Assembly: GCA_947630835.1 (NCBI GenBank) | Contig: CANRIZ010000007.1 | Span: 28,549 to 92,548, forward strand | DNA from: an uncultured Clostridia bacterium | GTDB lineage: Bacteria; Bacillota; Clostridia; Oscillospirales; Acutalibacteraceae | Reading direction: 5' to 3' | DNA: 64,000 bases | Shown: in pieces, positions 18,054-28,856 of the stretch | Numbering within the stretch: the first letter of the stretch is position 1 | How the letters are laid out: every line of letters begins with the position of its first letter | Notes under the pieces: model-generated | Told to the model about the DNA's origin: nothing | Databases searched by the model: none | Seen by the model: only the letters and a program-made list of their open reading frames with translations | Translations under genes and position numbers: made by a program

Positions 18054-21000
18054 ATGAAAAGGTACAAGCTCAGTCGGAAAATCTTACCGATATTATTATC
18101 AATTATGGTAGTCGTATTGTCATTTCCGCTATCGTTTGTATATGCTGCGGAGAAGGATAAGTTGGCCGATGTTGAGGCTATTACGAAACCGTCAAGCGCA
18201 AAAATAAACGATTCGGACAAGGCAGAAATTGAAATCGACTATAACGATAAAATTGAGCTTCAATGGAGCGAGAAAGACATACCTATCGGACGAAATAAGG
18301 ATGGATGGTGGGCAGGAATAAAGGTTGTAGCGCCATCACTTTCATCAGATTATTCTATAGAAGAATTAAAAGGTTCGAAATATCAGACAAAGTATTACGG
18401 AAGTAGTGAGTGGTCTGAAAATAAAAGCTTTTGGGAATTGCAGGATTCCGATAAAGAATCAGAAGAAGAGATTGAACGCTACATACAAATGTGGGCTTTC
18501 ATAAACGAGGAAGTATTAAATACAGCAATTCAAGAAAAAGCACAAATAACAAATGAGTATCAGTTTGACTGGGATAACGATGATATATTTGAGCAGAAAA
18601 TAGTTTTCAAAATTGATCCCGATAAAGTAACCCTTTTAAAAAATGTTGATGGGGATAGTGTGAAAGTATACCCGTCAACATCGTTAGGTTCTGTAGAGGC
18701 ATTAACCGAAGCGGATAAAATGTCCGTTTCTGAAGACAAAACGAACCAAGTTGTTGTTAATAATAATGGAAATATTACTCTTGAATGGGCGCAAGCGAAT
18801 GCTGAAATAGGAAGAACCGGCGATAACTGGTGGGTCGGCATTAAAGCTGTTGCCCCTGAGGATAAAGATGTTGCAACTCTTAAGCAGGCAAAGTATAAGG
18901 CTTTGTATAACGGTAAATCGGAATGGACTGAAAGCAAAAGCTTTTGGGATAATCAGGATTCTGAAAAAGGATCTGATGATTCGGGAATTGAACGATTTAT
19001 CGGATTGTGGCTTAATGTAAATCAGGATATTATAGATAATGCCAAAAGCAGCGGCTCAATGATTGAAAATAAGTATCAATTTGACTGGGACGGCGATGGT
19101 GTATTTGAACAGATAATAACTTTTTCTTTAGACCCAAACAATATCACTTTGGATTACACCAATTTTTATTCTATGGATAAAGCATATCCCAACATTACAA
19201 TAGATGCTAAGGATGAAAACATTTGGATAACCGATGAGACAACAGTAATATCCGGCAGCGCAACAGATAATGGCACAGAAAGCAACGGTACAGTCTATAC
19301 CTCAGGTATGGACAAGGTGGAGTTTGCCAAAGGAGCAGAAACAGCTGTCAGAATGGATGCCGGTTTTGAAGAGGATACAAATGAGTTTTCATTTAATATA
19401 ACAGATGAGTTTGTAGGAGATTATTATATTTTCGCTAAAGATAAAGCAGGAAATGAAGCGAAAAAATCAGTTCATATAAAATTTGATAATAAAAGGCCTA
19501 CAATTAATATTGATAATCCCCAAAGCGCTTTTGATAACTGGCAAAAGGACGCTATAAAAATTACAGGCAAATTTGCCGATAGCTTATCCGGTGTAGCAAA
19601 AGTAGAATATAAATTAGTGGAAAAAGACAAAGAAAGTGAAATCGAAAGCATCAAAGCCGAAAACGCCGAAATTGAAACAGAAGATGAAGGAAAGAACGGC
19701 AGCTTTATTATTAATTTAGAAAAACAGAACTTTGAGGGAACTGTATATATATACGCAATTGATAACGCAGGTTTATCTTCCGAACCAAGCAAAGTGTCGG
19801 TAAAAATGGATATGGACGCCTGTATAGCCTGCATATTAACTGAAGAACTCCCAGACCATGAATGGTATAACGGACAAATTGAGGTTTTGGGAAATTTTAC
19901 CGATAATTTATCCGGTGTTTACAGTGTTAAATATTCAAACGGCAACGGCGATGAAGGCGATGCCGAAATTAAAACGGAAGATGAAGGAAAGAGTGGTAGT
20001 TTTAAGTTTACAATAAAAGAGCAAAATTTCGATGGAGAATATGAAATACACCTTTTAGACAGAGCAAATAATGATTTTAAGACAAACGTACATGTTCAAA
20101 TGGATAATGAGTCTCCTAAATTCACAAATGTTAGAGTCGACAAAGACTCTTGGACAAATAAAGAAGTGACTGTAACAGGAGAATTTGACGATAACCTTTC
20201 GGGAGTATCTCAAATTAAATATAAAAAATCCGGTGATGAAGAATTTACCTATGTTGAAAATATAAATTTTGAGAAAAAAACATTTTCCTTTGAAATTACA
20301 GAACAGAATTATGAGGGAGAGTATATAATTTATTGCATTGATAAAGCGGGAAACGAATCCGAAGGAAAAACCTTTTCGGTCTTTATGGATGTTACTCCTC
20401 CGAGTGATGTAGAAATCAGTTATACTGATGAAGTATTCAGTATATTAATAGATAAAATAACTTTCGGATTTTTTAAAGGGAAATGTCAAGTAACATTAAG
20501 CTCAACCGATAATCTTTCCGGTGTAAATGCTTTTATATATTCTTATATTAATAATGATCCGGTTTCAACAAATTCCACAGAAAATGTTAATGATGTTTCA
20601 ATAGATGCCAGTCCAATAGATGCTAGTCCGATAGATGCCAAAGAAGTCCCAATTACCGAAATTGGTTTTAAAGAAAATAAATACATCGCAACATTTGAAA
20701 TTCCGGCACAGTTTAGAGGATATGTAACAGCAAAAGCTATAGACAATGCGGGAAATGAGACAAAAAATGAGACGAGCGAAAAGGATAAATATACAGTTGT
20801 TTGCGATACTGATAAACCGGGAATTACGGTGGAATTTCCAACGGCTAACAATACAATAAATGGAGCTGACAATGTAAAAGATTATTATAATACCGATATA
20901 GATGTTGTCGTTAAAGTATTTGAAGAAAACTTTATGGACGGAGAATTCCCGGAGGTATTTAAAACAATTGATATTCAAGCTGAAATCGTTGATGAAGAAG

Positions 21001-24000
21001 GAGAGACCAGTAAAAAAACATACGCTATAAATAATTGGAGGCGTGAAGATAATACTGACAACTGGATTGGTTCATTCAAATTGGCCGACAATGGCGATTA
21101 TACTCTTACAATAAAATATACCGATAAATCGGGAAACCCGGCCGAAATTTTCACAAAAAATAATTTTACTATTGATACTGTAGCGCCAAAAATAGAAATT
21201 TCATATGAAGATGTAAAGAGTGAAGATAGGGCAAAAGACGGATATTTCTTAACAAGAACAGCAAAAATAGTCGTAGAAGAGCATAATTTTGATAAAGAAG
21301 CTTTTGAATCTAACATTACAGCGAAAAATATTTTAGGTAATGTTATTTCGGAAACAGAAGCCCAAAAAGCGTTACAAGGCAAAGAATGGGTTGAGAGCGA
21401 ATCTGGAAACGTACATACATTGACTATCCCGTATACTGATGACGCAATATATACTTTCAATTTTAATTCGCTTAAGGACCTTGCAGGAAACGACTATAAA
21501 ACGAAAGAAGAAAACGGAAACCAACTGTTTAAAAAAGATACCGAGAGTCCGAATGGCTTTACTGTAGACGCAACAATGTTAAAGTCTGATGTACAAATAA
21601 TAACGGACAAACCGTTTGCATACAAATTGCTTGACGGTATAACATTTGGTTTTATTGACAAAACAGAAGTAACTCTGATAATAAAAGATGCAACTTCGGG
21701 TTTGCAGAAATTCGGTTATAAATCCAAAGGAACAGTAAACAGCAAAGGCGAAGCGGCCGAATATAACTTAACGGAAGGTGAAACAACAGTTACAGAAGAA
21801 GACGGACAAAAGGTATATAAGTATACATTTGCAATTGATACGGAATACAAGGATTCTTTGGAAGTAACTGTATTTGATAATTCAGGAAACAAAATAATAT
21901 CACAAGAATTGACAAGTGATAGCAATACTTATGACGGAATTATTGTTGATACAACCAATCCTGAAATATCATCAATAGAATATCTTAATATAAAGAACAG
22001 AATAGATGATAAATATTTTGTATCAGGGGACGCCGAAGTTGTTTTCAATGTTAATGAGGAATATTTCTTCAAAAACTATGATTCCGCTGCTTCAGATGCA
22101 AAGAACGGAAAAAACATCCTTGAGACGTTAAATACGAATGTTAATTTAACCATAACTAAAGATGGAAGCGATTACTATCAGGGTAGCGCCAAACCTGCAC
22201 AAACAGTATCAAAGTTCAAAGCGGAATTTAACGAGACGGATAAAAATATTAGGATAACCATACCCTCTGTTGTTGACGGAAATAAAAATGACGGTGATTT
22301 TGTTATTACATTGGTTTATACGGATTTTGCAAAGCACAGCGCTTCGGCTACGACCGATACTGTTGTTATTGACACAACAAATCCGGTAATTAACATTGAA
22401 TACAATACGCCTGTGCAAGATGTAAAAGACTCTTCTAAAACCGTTTCGTATTATAATCAGAACAAATCACCAAATATGGTGCTTACGGTTAATGAACGTA
22501 ATTTCCATATTGAAGATTTCGTTTCAAATATTACAGCAGTTGACGTTCAAGGCAACGAAAGCAACGAAGCAAAAGAATTCTTTGCTGATTATTTCACAAA
22601 CAACGAAAATTGGATACATTATTATGAAGACGGCAAATACAATCACAAAATTGTTGTTCCGATTGAGAATTTCGCTTTGAATTACACCATAGATTTTTCG
22701 TTTATTGACGATGCCAAGAATAATGTTGTCAAGCCAGCTGTTAAGTATTTAACTTACGACAGTATTTATCCGGATATTGAAATATCAATTAACAGCAATG
22801 TAATAAGCAAAATATTAAACGGAATCACATTTGGTATTTTTAATAATTTGGTTGATGCGGAAGTAACAATAACCGCTAATGATACCGTTTCCGGAATTGA
22901 AAGTATTGTTTATTCTTCAAGCGATCCTTCCGGGAAAATTGGTTCATTGGAGGAAAAAACATTATTAGTTAAAAACCCGTTTGTAAATAATGTTACAACA
23001 AGCGGCAATGTATCTGTAAGTGACTCAAACAAACAGGTTACTTATAAATTTGTTGTACCTGCAGAATACAGAAACGGATTGGTTGCTACTGTAACCGATT
23101 ATTCTAAAAAAACAGTGACTGCCAATACAATAGTTAACAAAAACAGCAATGATAACAATGTTTATGACGGTATAATTAAAGATAAAACCGATCCCGTTAT
23201 TGATATTAAAATTGATGACACTCCTAATTACGCATCAGAAAAAACATTCAATTCTGATTTTAATTATCATATTGATGTTAAAGATGAAAATTCCGGTATA
23301 GGAAAAGTGAATATTACTTTGAACGGAGTTCCTATCACAAAAGATGCGAACGGTAAAGAAATTAGCGAGTATTATTCAGGAAATACCATAATTAAAGACT
23401 TTTCCTTTGATATTAATACTTCTCAGCTTACCGAAAAAGCATTTGACGGTGTTTATATTATCAATGTTATTGTTACAGATAATGCCGGAAATGAAACGAG
23501 TAGTTCATATGAGGCATATTTGGATGTTTTTGCGCCGATGATTACGGATTTCACTTTCGAATCAAGCGGAAATGTATACTCGGGCGACAGTGCTGTTAAA
23601 GCAGGCGCAGACAATATAAATAAAACCATTAATGCCGATGTTCAAGATAAAGATATTGAAATATATAACTATTATTTTGAGAAAAATACCTATGTAACCG
23701 TACATGTATACGATTATGATAAAGATGGGGAAAACAATCATACTTCAGGCGTTAAGGATATTAAACTTATTGCCGAAAGCGCAACAGGAGAAATGGTAAC
23801 TTGCACACCGGTTAGCAATTCTTTTGTTCAAACAACAGATAAAGGCATTGGCTATTCGGAAAAGACATTCCTTGTTGAGGGTCCGTTTATCGGAAATATT
23901 TATGCTATTGCCGAGGACTATTCAGGCAATTGTCCTACAAACAATGATTCTAAAGGACGTGTTTTAGGAGAGTATAAGAGAGTATTGTCCGATAAATATG

Positions 24001-26435
24001 AGGGATATGTCAACCCATACGATACTATACTTGAAGACGCTCAAAAGCATACAGAAACATCAAGTATTTCAATTGCACCTACAATAAAGCCTGTATCAAA
24101 CGAAACATATAATTATTCATTTAACTATGGCGGTACTGCGCAAAACGACGCAGTGATGGATTATAAAGAAAGCGTGGTACCGTTATATAACAGTGATGTC
24201 CCGGTCTCCATTACGGTAAGCGATAATTACTCCGGCATACGTGAAATTAAATGGAGCGTGACCGGGCAAAATGATCAGGATAATAAAAATAATCAGAGCG
24301 GCACATTAAGCATTAATAATTTAGGCACAATGTCCGGCGATATTGATGGTTGGCATAGCGGCGGAGAGGTAAGCAATTTAATTACCACCTTGACAAAAGA
24401 TATTACGGTAAGCAATAACAGCAATGACATTGTTATTCTTGTTGAACTTACAGACAGAGCCGGAAATAAGAGCTATGATTATTATGTATTGGGTATTGAT
24501 AAAACCAATCCGGATATTGATGTTTCCTTAACCGGAAATGCAGTAAACGGCAAATATTTCAATACAGGCAGAACCATAACTGTAACTGTTACCGAAAGAA
24601 ATTTTGATGCCGAGAAATTTGACCTTGTAATGCAAAAAAATAAAGCAGACATTACAGTTAACGGAAGTAAGCTGAACTGGAGTAAATCGGACACTGATAT
24701 TAACGCTACAGATAAAACTACATATGTAGCCACCTATAATATCTCCGAAGAGCAGGAAGGCGATTATGAATTATCGGCAAAAGCAACAGATAGAGCAAAT
24801 AACAAAAATAATGCTGTAAAATATGATGGAGATGCACCTACAGATTTCATCATTGACAGCACTAAGCCGATAATAAATGTTTCCATGACAGGAATCTCGG
24901 CAAATGAAAAGTATTTCTTTAATACCGACAGGACAGTAAAAATTATTGTAACTGATAGGAACTTCGATCCCAACGATATTACAATCACTATAAATAACGC
25001 TGAATACAGTGTTCAGCCGAGCGATTGGCAACAGGATCAAGTCGGTCCCAACAGAGACAATAACACTACAAATACAACTGAATTTGTTATCTCGTCAGAA
25101 GGAGATTATACTTTTGCAATTACATGCAATGACTTATCAGAAAATAATGTTGCAAAAGTTGATTATGCAACAGATGACTGCGAGAAATTTACAATTGATA
25201 AAACAGCTCCGACAGTTGTAATTTCGCAAATGATTTTCCAGTCGGCAAATAACGGTAAAAACGAAAAAGGTGAGAAGGTTAACATTCCTATTACTGTTAC
25301 TGTTTCTGATAAAAATATTGGTAACTTATATGCATCAAACGCAGTAACAGCTAAAGAAGTTACAGAGACATTAAATGTATTAAAGCTTGCTTCTTCTACA
25401 AACGATAAAACATTTACCCAGCGTTCAGCAAGCAGAGAAAAGGTAGTGTATTCTTCTGAAGATTTGAAAGAAGACGGTATATATACGTTAAACCTTAATA
25501 TCCAAGATTGTGCAGGTAATGCGGCAAACGTAGTTAATTATCCTTCCTCAAAAACAAATACGGCAAACAAATCAATTAATAAGCAAACTAATTTCTTTAC
25601 ATTCTCTGTCAATAGAAAAGGCTCTGCTTATGGCATTGACGGCAATACTAAAAAGCTTGTCGGCACTTATTATGTACAGCATGTTCAAAACGATGTCGTT
25701 ATTTACGAAACAAATGTAGATAAGCTGACAGGTGATTTGGCATCTAATATTATAGTTAAAAAGAATGATGTGCCTATCGATGCAAAAAAATACATTACCG
25801 TTAATGAAAACAGCAATTTCAACAACTGGAAAAGATATACTTACACGATAAGTAAAGCTTTCTTTGAACCCGAGGCCACATATACTATTGATATAGCCTC
25901 TGTCGATAACGCTAAAAATGAGGGACACGCATCATTAAGAATGGAGAATGACGACAACCTTAAATTTGTAGTAGACAGAACTATACCCACTGCAATAATA
26001 AAGGGTGTTAGTGATAAGGGGATTTATCGTAAGGATTCACAAAGGGCTACAGTAACGGTTTATGATGATGTTCTGCTTTCTAAAGTTCAGATATTTATTA
26101 ATGACAAGTTAGTAGTTGATAAATATGCAAAGGATTTCGGTGACAACTTTGTTGACGGTCAATTCGTTTGGACATATGATTTTAAGGAAAGCAGAGACCC
26201 GCAGAAAATTGAGGTTAAGTGCTGGGATGCTGCGGAAAATACAAATATTGACAAAGATAAAAATATCGGAGATTTAATTCAGGCAATAACGGTATCAACT
26301 AAAGTAACCGATGTAGCAAGAGCTTGGATAGCAAATCATGTTTTTGTTTTTGTTATTATATGCGTATTAATTATTTTTGTATTATTATTGTTATTGTTCT
26401 TAATTTTAAACAAACGGAAAAAGAAAGATAAATAG
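18054..26435 (+). CDS. Giant Ig-like repeat surface protein with C-terminal membrane anchor
   Basis: ATG 18054 lies 8 bp after GGAGG; the upstream ATG 18039 overlaps that site. 2,793 residues. Signal peptide with VYA-AE cleavage site, then two tandem copies of an N-terminal module (WWAGIKVVAP / WWVGIKAVAP; FWELQDS / FWDNQDS; YQFDWDND / YQFDWDGD). Next come about four short Ig-like repeats (DxLSGVxxxxY ... YIYAIDNAG), then at least six longer ones carrying an E-x-N-F motif (EENF, EHNF, ERNF, ERNF, DRNF). It ends in a hydrophobic helix and NKRKKKDK, so it is membrane-anchored; there is no LPxTG motif. Probably a stalk-like adhesin or glycan-binding surface protein made with the pilus. Confidence 0.8.
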   Translation: MKRYKLSRKILPILLSIMVVVLSFPLSFVYAAEKDKLADVEAITKPSSAKINDSDKAEIEIDYNDKIELQWSEKDIPIGRNKDGWWAGIKVVAPSLSSDYSIEELKGSKYQTKYYGSSEWSENKSFWELQDSDKESEEEIERYIQMWAFINEEVLNTAIQEKAQITNEYQFDWDNDDIFEQKIVFKIDPDKVTLLKNVDGDSVKVYPSTSLGSVEALTEADKMSVSEDKTNQVVVNNNGNITLEWAQANAEIGRTGDNWWVGIKAVAPEDKDVATLKQAKYKALYNGKSEWTESKSFWDNQDSEKGSDDSGIERFIGLWLNVNQDIIDNAKSSGSMIENKYQFDWDGDGVFEQIITFSLDPNNITLDYTNFYSMDKAYPNITIDAKDENIWITDETTVISGSATDNGTESNGTVYTSGMDKVEFAKGAETAVRMDAGFEEDTNEFSFNITDEFVGDYYIFAKDKAGNEAKKSVHIKFDNKRPTINIDNPQSAFDNWQKDAIKITGKFADSLSGVAKVEYKLVEKDKESEIESIKAENAEIETEDEGKNGSFIINLEKQNFEGTVYIYAIDNAGLSSEPSKVSVKMDMDACIACILTEELPDHEWYNGQIEVLGNFTDNLSGVYSVKYSNGNGDEGDAEIKTEDEGKSGSFKFTIKEQNFDGEYEIHLLDRANNDFKTNVHVQMDNESPKFTNVRVDKDSWTNKEVTVTGEFDDNLSGVSQIKYKKSGDEEFTYVENINFEKKTFSFEITEQNYEGEYIIYCIDKAGNESEGKTFSVFMDVTPPSDVEISYTDEVFSILIDKITFGFFKGKCQVTLSSTDNLSGVNAFIYSYINNDPVSTNSTENVNDVSIDASPIDASPIDAKEVPITEIGFKENKYIATFEIPAQFRGYVTAKAIDNAGNETKNETSEKDKYTVVCDTDKPGITVEFPTANNTINGADNVKDYYNTDIDVVVKVFEENFMDGEFPEVFKTIDIQAEIVDEEGETSKKTYAINNWRREDNTDNWIGSFKLADNGDYTLTIKYTDKSGNPAEIFTKNNFTIDTVAPKIEISYEDVKSEDRAKDGYFLTRTAKIVVEEHNFDKEAFESNITAKNILGNVISETEAQKALQGKEWVESESGNVHTLTIPYTDDAIYTFNFNSLKDLAGNDYKTKEENGNQLFKKDTESPNGFTVDATMLKSDVQIITDKPFAYKLLDGITFGFIDKTEVTLIIKDATSGLQKFGYKSKGTVNSKGEAAEYNLTEGETTVTEEDGQKVYKYTFAIDTEYKDSLEVTVFDNSGNKIISQELTSDSNTYDGIIVDTTNPEISSIEYLNIKNRIDDKYFVSGDAEVVFNVNEEYFFKNYDSAASDAKNGKNILETLNTNVNLTITKDGSDYYQGSAKPAQTVSKFKAEFNETDKNIRITIPSVVDGNKNDGDFVITLVYTDFAKHSASATTDTVVIDTTNPVINIEYNTPVQDVKDSSKTVSYYNQNKSPNMVLTVNERNFHIEDFVSNITAVDVQGNESNEAKEFFADYFTNNENWIHYYEDGKYNHKIVVPIENFALNYTIDFSFIDDAKNNVVKPAVKYLTYDSIYPDIEISINSNVISKILNGITFGIFNNLVDAEVTITANDTVSGIESIVYSSSDPSGKIGSLEEKTLLVKNPFVNNVTTSGNVSVSDSNKQVTYKFVVPAEYRNGLVATVTDYSKKTVTANTIVNKNSNDNNVYDGIIKDKTDPVIDIKIDDTPNYASEKTFNSDFNYHIDVKDENSGIGKVNITLNGVPITKDANGKEISEYYSGNTIIKDFSFDINTSQLTEKAFDGVYIINVIVTDNAGNETSSSYEAYLDVFAPMITDFTFESSGNVYSGDSAVKAGADNINKTINADVQDKDIEIYNYYFEKNTYVTVHVYDYDKDGENNHTSGVKDIKLIAESATGEMVTCTPVSNSFVQTTDKGIGYSEKTFLVEGPFIGNIYAIAEDYSGNCPTNNDSKGRVLGEYKRVLSDKYEGYVNPYDTILEDAQKHTETSSISIAPTIKPVSNETYNYSFNYGGTAQNDAVMDYKESVVPLYNSDVPVSITVSDNYSGIREIKWSVTGQNDQDNKNNQSGTLSINNLGTMSGDIDGWHSGGEVSNLITTLTKDITVSNNSNDIVILVELTDRAGNKSYDYYVLGIDKTNPDIDVSLTGNAVNGKYFNTGRTITVTVTERNFDAEKFDLVMQKNKADITVNGSKLNWSKSDTDINATDKTTYVATYNISEEQEGDYELSAKATDRANNKNNAVKYDGDAPTDFIIDSTKPIINVSMTGISANEKYFFNTDRTVKIIVTDRNFDPNDITITINNAEYSVQPSDWQQDQVGPNRDNNTTNTTEFVISSEGDYTFAITCNDLSENNVAKVDYATDDCEKFTIDKTAPTVVISQMIFQSANNGKNEKGEKVNIPITVTVSDKNIGNLYASNAVTAKEVTETLNVLKLASSTNDKTFTQRSASREKVVYSSEDLKEDGIYTLNLNIQDCAGNAANVVNYPSSKTNTANKSINKQTNFFTFSVNRKGSAYGIDGNTKKLVGTYYVQHVQNDVVIYETNVDKLTGDLASNIIVKKNDVPIDAKKYITVNENSNFNNWKRYTYTISKAFFEPEATYTIDIASVDNAKNEGHASLRMENDDNLKFVVDRTIPTAIIKGVSDKGIYRKDSQRATVTVYDDVLLSKVQIFINDKLVVDKYAKDFGDNFVDGQFVWTYDFKESRDPQKIEVKCWDAAENTNIDKDKNIGDLIQAITVSTKVTDVARAWIANHVFVFVIICVLIIFVLLLLLFLILNKRKKKDK
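20601..20640 (+). repeat. 15-bp in-frame tandem repeat (IDASP) in the giant gene
   Basis: ATAGATGCCAGTCCA at 20601, ATAGATGCTAGTCCG at 20616 and a partial third ATAGATGCCA at 20631, encoding IDASP-IDASP-IDA. The unit is a multiple of three, so copy changes would lengthen the protein without shifting frame. Confidence 0.9.
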
Positions 26436-26463
26436 ATCTTTGGTTTCGTAAGTTTTAACTAAA

Positions 26464-26509
26464 AAACAGCAAATCGACTTCATTTTACAGAAGTTGATTT
26501 GCTGTTTTT
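26464..26509. terminator. Terminator closing the Tad block, probably bidirectional
   Basis: 18-bp stem with one G-T pair, 26464-26481 against 26490-26507, 8-nt loop, flanked by A-rich sequence on the left and T-rich on the right. It separates the rightward Tad block from the leftward GH78 gene. Confidence 0.85.
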
Positions 26510-26643
26510 AATAATGAATTTTTTAAATGGGTTTATGCTGAATAAACGATAAAATCGTTTTAAAATATCATAATAAGAAAAATTTGATGATGAATATACT
26601 TTTAAAAAATTAAAGTTGCAATTGGCGACGTTCACACAAATTC

Positions 26644-28821
26644 TTATTTCACGGTTATATTAAACTCGCGCAAATTATCGGACGATGCGCTGCAAATAAA
26701 ATCCCCGTATTTGAACACGCCTTTAGCGTTTTGCGGGTATTTGAGTTTAAAATTCACAGTATCTTTTTCCCTTATCCAGGAAACCGAAACTTCGCCGAAA
26801 ACGCTTTTATAGCTTGCTCTTGCGGAATTTAACGCATCGGGGAAATGCGGCTCGATATTAACCGTATCGGCGCAGACCTTAATGCCGCAAATCTGTTCTG
26901 TAAAAAATGCGCTGATGTTGCCCCAAAAGTGGTGGTTGTGCGAGGCAAGGCCGTCCTCGTCCACATCGAAGTTTTCACACAGCGACATATTACCCTCGGC
27001 GAGCCATTGCCGGTATGACGGCGGCGTTTTGTTTGTTAAAATTTTTATAGCGGAGTCAATCTCACCGTTTTCGGAAAGCACATGGAAAAGCACTCTGCCT
27101 CCGAGTACGCCCGTTGTTATGTGATAATCGTCACGCTTTATAATATCCTTGAGCACATTGAACGCTCTGCTTTTTTCGCTGTCGTCAACAATGCCGTAAT
27201 AAATGCCCATTGCCTGCGAGGTTTGGGATTCGCCCTCAAAAACGCAGCTTTCTTTATTAAACAGATTGTCGCGGATATTTGACCTCATACGCTCGGCAAA
27301 ATCCCCGCAGAACCTTGCCTTTTCCGCTTCGCCTATGGCTCGGAACATCTCGGACGCCTTTTTTGCAATGTCAAACGCTTCTATACTGTCGGTTAAAATC
27401 AGCGGAGCCTTGTACGGACTTTTCGGAGCGCACCAATCGCCGAGACCTATTGAAAGCAGACCGTTTTTGTCTTTTTTTGTATCAAGGTATCGTATGTATT
27501 TAATAACGGATTCCCCGCACATTTTAAAAGCGGACAGGTCGTTTCGCTTTTGCCATATCTGATAGGGAAGTTCGGTAATTACGCTGTCCCAGGCAGGACC
27601 GTTGCCCCAATCGAAGCCCCAACCCCAGGTTGGGACGATTCCCGGCAAAGCTCCGTCCTCTCTTTGCGCCCGACATATGCAGGCAAGCCATTGCTTGTAA
27701 TTTTCGACGGCGTCAAAAAACAACAGCGTATGCGAGGACGAAAGCGCCGCGTCCGCCGTCCAGCCGTTCTTTTCCCTGTGCGGACAATCCGTAGGGAAGT
27801 GGTGGAAATTTGAAAGCGTGGAGTTTAAACTCATTTTATGCAATTCGTTGAGCGTTTCGCTGTCGCAGGAAAATTCGCCCAATTCCTCTAAATCGGTATT
27901 AAATACCAAATATGTAAGCAGCTCGGGGGTCGCCTGTTCCTCGCTTATACCCTCCGCCTTTACATATCGAAAGCCGTGGTAAGTAAAAGCGGGAGCCCAC
28001 TCGTTATAGCCGTCCTTGCAGATATACGTATCGCTCTGACAGTAGCGTTTTTTGCTGTGGTTAAAGGTAGTGGTATCAATGCAAAATTTACCGTCACGGA
28101 GAATTTCGGCAAACGTAAGCTTAACGGTTTGGCCCTTTTCGGCGTTCAGACTAAGTCTGCATACGCCCGACGTGTTAATGCCGAAATCATAAATATATGC
28201 GTTGCCCTCACGGAAAATGCTGACGGGCTTTAACGCCTGCCTTACGGTAATGGGACGCGCCCTTGACAATAAAGCCTTGCCGCGCGGCGTTTCCGAAAGA
28301 ACCGCATTTTTCCATTTACGCTCGTTTTTGTTTGCGTCGTATATTTCGCCTAAACGCAGGTCGTCGGATAAAATATTCGATTGTGCAACCGTTACCGACT
28401 CGTCGGCTTCGTAAATTTCTTTTCTGCCGTCGATATAGGCGATTTCAACGGCAAAGGCTAACTTGGGCGCAGAACGGAACCCGGTCTTTTCAAAATCCCA
28501 TATAAATCCTCCGAAAGCGTTTTGCATACCGTTGCCAAGCAGAAATTCAAAGCTGTTTTCCTCTTTCAACAGTTCGGTAATATCATAATTATCATAGAAA
28601 ATTACTTGTTCGCTGTTGCTGATATACGGGCAAAGTCTGCCCTTTGTAATATTTTCCCCGTTAAGGAACAGCTCGTAAAAGCCGAGCCCGCAGACGGTAA
28701 TCTCCGCTTTTTCAACTTTGCCGGAAACAGAAATTTTTTTCAAAAACAGTGGCGCAGGAACTCTCCTGTTTAAAGTGCTGTATTTTTTGCCGGCGCAGAT
28801 AAATTTTTTTGAAAATATCAT
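26644..28821 (-). CDS. GH78 alpha-L-rhamnosidase
   Basis: 725 residues without a signal peptide, so cytoplasmic. N-terminal beta domains (GLGFYELFLNG; LGNGMQNAFGG; DFGINTSGVCRL) are followed by the (alpha/alpha)6 catalytic domain with the family block PTDCPHREKNGWTADA, which holds the catalytic Glu, and WGFDWGNGPAWDS. It releases terminal rhamnose from plant pectin or flavonoid glycosides. Transcribed leftward, convergent with the Tad block; the start ATG follows AGGGGAA. There is no transporter beside it. Confidence 0.85.
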   Translation of the reverse strand: MIFSKKFICAGKKYSTLNRRVPAPLFLKKISVSGKVEKAEITVCGLGFYELFLNGENITKGRLCPYISNSEQVIFYDNYDITELLKEENSFEFLLGNGMQNAFGGFIWDFEKTGFRSAPKLAFAVEIAYIDGRKEIYEADESVTVAQSNILSDDLRLGEIYDANKNERKWKNAVLSETPRGKALLSRARPITVRQALKPVSIFREGNAYIYDFGINTSGVCRLSLNAEKGQTVKLTFAEILRDGKFCIDTTTFNHSKKRYCQSDTYICKDGYNEWAPAFTYHGFRYVKAEGISEEQATPELLTYLVFNTDLEELGEFSCDSETLNELHKMSLNSTLSNFHHFPTDCPHREKNGWTADAALSSSHTLLFFDAVENYKQWLACICRAQREDGALPGIVPTWGWGFDWGNGPAWDSVITELPYQIWQKRNDLSAFKMCGESVIKYIRYLDTKKDKNGLLSIGLGDWCAPKSPYKAPLILTDSIEAFDIAKKASEMFRAIGEAEKARFCGDFAERMRSNIRDNLFNKESCVFEGESQTSQAMGIYYGIVDDSEKSRAFNVLKDIIKRDDYHITTGVLGGRVLFHVLSENGEIDSAIKILTNKTPPSYRQWLAEGNMSLCENFDVDEDGLASHNHHFWGNISAFFTEQICGIKVCADTVNIEPHFPDALNSARASYKSVFGEVSVSWIREKDTVNFKLKYPQNAKGVFKYGDFICSASSDNLREFNITVK

Positions 28822-28856
28822 AAAGTTTTCCCCTTGCTTTAAGAAGGCAAAAAATC

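Noticed and set aside
26300..26435. LPxTG-type sortase anchor at the end of the giant protein
   Set aside because: No LPxTG-like motif before the final hydrophobic helix; the end is a plain membrane anchor with a basic tail.
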